The translations under genes and the position numbers were made by a program. DNA of 64,000 bases from JACMQX01 sp040385105. Lineage in GTDB: Bacteria > Pseudomonadota > Gammaproteobacteria > Burkholderiales > Burkholderiaceae_C. Positions 61,978 to 64,000 of this stretch are shown here, piece after piece; within the stretch, counting starts at the first letter, position 1, and every line of letters starts with the position of its first letter. Below the pieces are notes generated by a model that saw only the letters and a program-made list of their open reading frames with translations, searched no databases and had not been told where the DNA came from. Location of the stretch: positions 1 to 64,000 of the forward strand of contig JAZKHY010000085.1 of assembly GCA_040385105.1 (NCBI GenBank). Reading direction: 5' to 3'.

Positions 61978-63144
61978 ATGAAAATCGCCATCGCCGGATC
62001 AGGCTACGTCGGGCTTTCGAACGGCGTGTTGCTGGCCCAGCACCACGAAGTCGTGGCCCTCGATATTTCGCCCGCGAAAGTGGCAATGCTCAATCGCAGG
62101 GAATGCCCTGTGGCCGACGCCGAACTGGAAGACTATCTTTGCAACAGGCGGCTCGACTTTCGTGCCACGCTGGACAGGCGCGATGCATACGAGCACGCCG
62201 CCTATGTGATCATCGCCACGCCCACGGACTACGACCCCCAAACCAACTACTTCAACACCAGTTCGATCGAAGCGGTGATCCGCGACGTCATGGCCATCAA
62301 TCCAGAGGCGGTAATGGTCATCAAGTCGACTGTGCCGGTCGGATACACGGCGGCCACGAGCGCTGCCCTCGGATGTGACAAGCTGATGTTCTCGCCGGAG
62401 TTCCTGAGGGAGGGGCAGGCACTGCATGACAACCTGCACCCGTCGCGCATCGTGGTCGGCGAGCGTTCCGACCGTGCCCGGGCATTTGCGGGTTTGCTTG
62501 TCGAAGGCGCCATCCGCAAGGATGTCCCCGTGCTCCTCACGGATTCGACCGAGGCAGAAGCCATCAAGCTGTTTGCCAACACCTACCTGGCGATGCGCGT
62601 GGCCTACTTCAATGAACTGGACACCTATGCGGCGAGGCTCGGGCTCAATGCCCGGCAGATCATTGACGGCGTCAGCCTTGACCCGCGCATTGGGAACCAG
62701 TACAACAATCCCTCATTCGGCTACGGCGGCTATTGCCTGCCCAAAGATACGAAGCAACTCCTTGCCGGCTACCAGGATGTACCGCAGAAGCTGATCCGCG
62801 CCATCGTGGAGTCCAACGCGACGCGCAAGGACTTCATCGCCGATGACATTCTCAGGCGCGGCCCGAAAGTGGTAGGCATCTACAGGCTGATCATGAAGAG
62901 TGGGTCGGACAACTTCCGCGCATCGAGTATCCAGGGCATCGTGAAACGGTTACGGGCGAAGGGAGTCGAGGTCATCATCCATGAACCGGCGCTTCATGAC
63001 ACCGCTTTTTTTGATGCGCGGGTGGTCAATGACCTTGGTGCTTTCAAGGTGGAGGCTGACATCATCGTCTGCAACCGCATGACCTCCGGCCTGGCCGATG
63101 TGGCTGACAAGGTCTACACCCGGGACCTGTTCGGAAACAACTGA
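61978..63144 (+). CDS. ugd: UDP-glucose 6-dehydrogenase
   Basis: A 388-residue enzyme, the length of E. coli Ugd, that oxidises UDP-glucose twice to UDP-glucuronate with 2 NAD+. The NAD loop is GSGYVGLS (7-14), the substrate segment is FSPEFLREG (138-146), and the catalytic Cys253 with Lys257 lies in YGGYCLPKDTK. It begins 9 bases after the large membrane protein gene and closes the operon. Together with the decarboxylase encoded first it forms a complete UDP-glucose to UDP-xylose route. Confidence 0.95.
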   Translation: MKIAIAGSGYVGLSNGVLLAQHHEVVALDISPAKVAMLNRRECPVADAELEDYLCNRRLDFRATLDRRDAYEHAAYVIIATPTDYDPQTNYFNTSSIEAVIRDVMAINPEAVMVIKSTVPVGYTAATSAALGCDKLMFSPEFLREGQALHDNLHPSRIVVGERSDRARAFAGLLVEGAIRKDVPVLLTDSTEAEAIKLFANTYLAMRVAYFNELDTYAARLGLNARQIIDGVSLDPRIGNQYNNPSFGYGGYCLPKDTKQLLAGYQDVPQKLIRAIVESNATRKDFIADDILRRGPKVVGIYRLIMKSGSDNFRASSIQGIVKRLRAKGVEVIIHEPALHDTAFFDARVVNDLGAFKVEADIIVCNRMTSGLADVADKVYTRDLFGNN

Positions 63145-63193
63145 CCAGGAAAAGCCGGACCTGCCTGCCCGCATCCCCGGCTAACATGCAGGC

Positions 63194-64000
63194 ATGAGCC
63201 AACTGGACACCCTGCCGCGCGACGCCCAGAGCATTCTGGAGCTGGCCGCGCGGTCGATGTTCCACCTGTTCTCCAGCATCAGCCAGGGCATGTTCCTGGT
63301 GGACATCACCGGACGCATCGTCTGGCTGAACGAGGGCTACAAGAGGTTTCTGCCGGCGCTGGGCTTCTCGTCGGTGGACCAGTTTGTGGGCCACATGGTG
63401 GAGGAGGTCATCCCGAACACGCAGATGCGCCGCGTGCTGGAGACAGGCGAGGCCTTCCTCATCGACCTGCTGACCAACAAGGCCGGCACCTTTGTGGTCA
63501 GCCGGATCCCGCTGCGCGATGAAAGCGAGAAGGTCATCGGCGCCATCGGTATCGTGCTGTTTGACCACCCCGAGACCACGCTGCAGCCGCTGATCAGCAA
63601 GTTTGCGCTGTTGCAGCGCGACCTGGACGATGCGCGGCGCGAGCTGGCCAGCCAGCGGCGCACCAAGTACACCTTTGCCAGCTTTGTCGGTGCGAGCGCG
63701 CCGGCGGTGGAGGTCAAGCGCCAGGCGCGGCGCGCGGCGCAGTCGTCCAGCCCCGTGCTGCTGCTGGGCGAGACGGGCACCGGCAAGGAGTTGCTGGCCC
63801 ATGCCATCCATGCGTCGTCCGCGCGCGCCTCCGGCCCGCTGGTCAGCGTCAATATCGCGGCGGTGCCGGATACATTGCTGGAGGCCGAGTTCTTCGGCGT
63901 TGCGCCCGGCGCCTACACCGGTGCAGACAAGAAGGGCCGGGACGGCAAGTTCAAGCTGGCCGATGGCGGCACCCTGTTCCTCGATGAAATCGGCGACATG
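63194..64000 (+). CDS. PAS-containing sigma-54 dependent transcriptional activator, N-terminal part
   Basis: The first 269 residues of a gene that continues beyond the window. Residues about 15-130 form a PAS sensor domain (GMFLVDITGRIVWLNEGYKRF). A short coiled linker follows (about 130-160). The AAA+ central domain has Walker A GETGTGKE (192-199), the sigma-54-contacting loop GAYTGA (239-244, the Tyr variant of GAFTGA) and Walker B LFLDE (261-265). The missing part should hold the rest of the ATPase and a Fis-type DNA-binding helix. It follows ugd by 49 bases; the signal and the target genes are unknown. Confidence 0.93.
   Translation, partial: MSQLDTLPRDAQSILELAARSMFHLFSSISQGMFLVDITGRIVWLNEGYKRFLPALGFSSVDQFVGHMVEEVIPNTQMRRVLETGEAFLIDLLTNKAGTFVVSRIPLRDESEKVIGAIGIVLFDHPETTLQPLISKFALLQRDLDDARRELASQRRTKYTFASFVGASAPAVEVKRQARRAAQSSSPVLLLGETGTGKELLAHAIHASSARASGPLVSVNIAAVPDTLLEAEFFGVAPGAYTGADKKGRDGKFKLADGGTLFLDEIGDM

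Overview
The window is chromosomal DNA from a GC-rich betaproteobacterium, most likely Burkholderiales and probably Comamonadaceae. The reasons are five Bug/TctC-type periplasmic binding proteins, a TctCBA transporter, the separately readable grpE, dnaK and dnaJ genes, long alanine-rich proteins, and many short or overlapping (ATGA/GTGA) gene junctions. No rRNA, tRNA, insertion sequence, phage gene or CRISPR array was recognised. The first gene (parE) and the last (a sigma-54 activator) are cut by the window edges.

Layout: (1) 1-6380, topoisomerase IV: parE, GNAT acetyltransferase, lytic transglycosylase, a degenerate GGDEF membrane protein, parC and a small exported protein, all on the + strand and tightly packed. 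(2) 6405-10457, minus strand: circularly permuted ATP-grasp/alpha-E fusion, transglutaminase-like protease and RidA. (3) 10719-13577, a large DUF349 protein. (4) 13634-17631, grpE-dnaK-dnaJ with visible sigma-32-type promoters, followed by a long palindromic repeat and an FKBP isomerase. (5) 18223-19764, a FAH-family hydrolase with an HxlR regulator. (6) 19887-27675, a probable hydroxycinnamate (ferulate/p-coumarate) catabolic locus: MarR regulator, tannase/feruloyl esterase, Bug protein, SDR dehydrogenase, feruloyl-CoA synthase, crotonase and a divergent amidohydrolase. Together they resemble the Cou/Phd beta-oxidative route. (7) 27711-33927, assorted single genes: VOC protein, small membrane proteins, serine hydrolase, DJ-1/PfpI protein, and an iron-sulfur (6-4) photolyase translationally coupled to a tiny DUF2256 gene. 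(8) 33949-38509, a GntR-controlled catabolic operon: DapA-like aldolase, Ldh-type dehydrogenase, Bug protein, SDR. (9) 38552-44796, MBL hydrolase, solute-binding lipoprotein, MmgE/PrpD protein and two Bug proteins around a LysR regulator. (10) 45098-50146, class III aminotransferase, then a TAXI-TRAP binding protein and its fused permease, separated by an intrinsic terminator/attenuator. (11) 50165-51626, galE and an Hsp15-like S4 protein. (12) 51781-54771, tctCBA. (13) 54874-56749, a diacylglycerol-kinase-like enzyme and a metallophosphoesterase. (14) 56895-63144, a glycan-modification operon: UDP-glucuronate decarboxylase, GtrB-like and GtrA-like proteins, a small membrane protein, a 710-residue membrane protein and UDP-glucose dehydrogenase. 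(15) 63194-64000, start of a PAS/sigma-54 activator.

How it works together: most of the middle of the window serves uptake and breakdown of plant-derived aromatic acids and small carboxylic acids, each block with its own local regulator (MarR, HxlR, GntR, LysR). The right end makes UDP-xylose from UDP-glucose and probably passes the sugar through an undecaprenyl-phosphate carrier to a surface polymer. Start codons and promoters are read by eye. Functions rest on family recognition and on motifs seen in the translations, not on any search.
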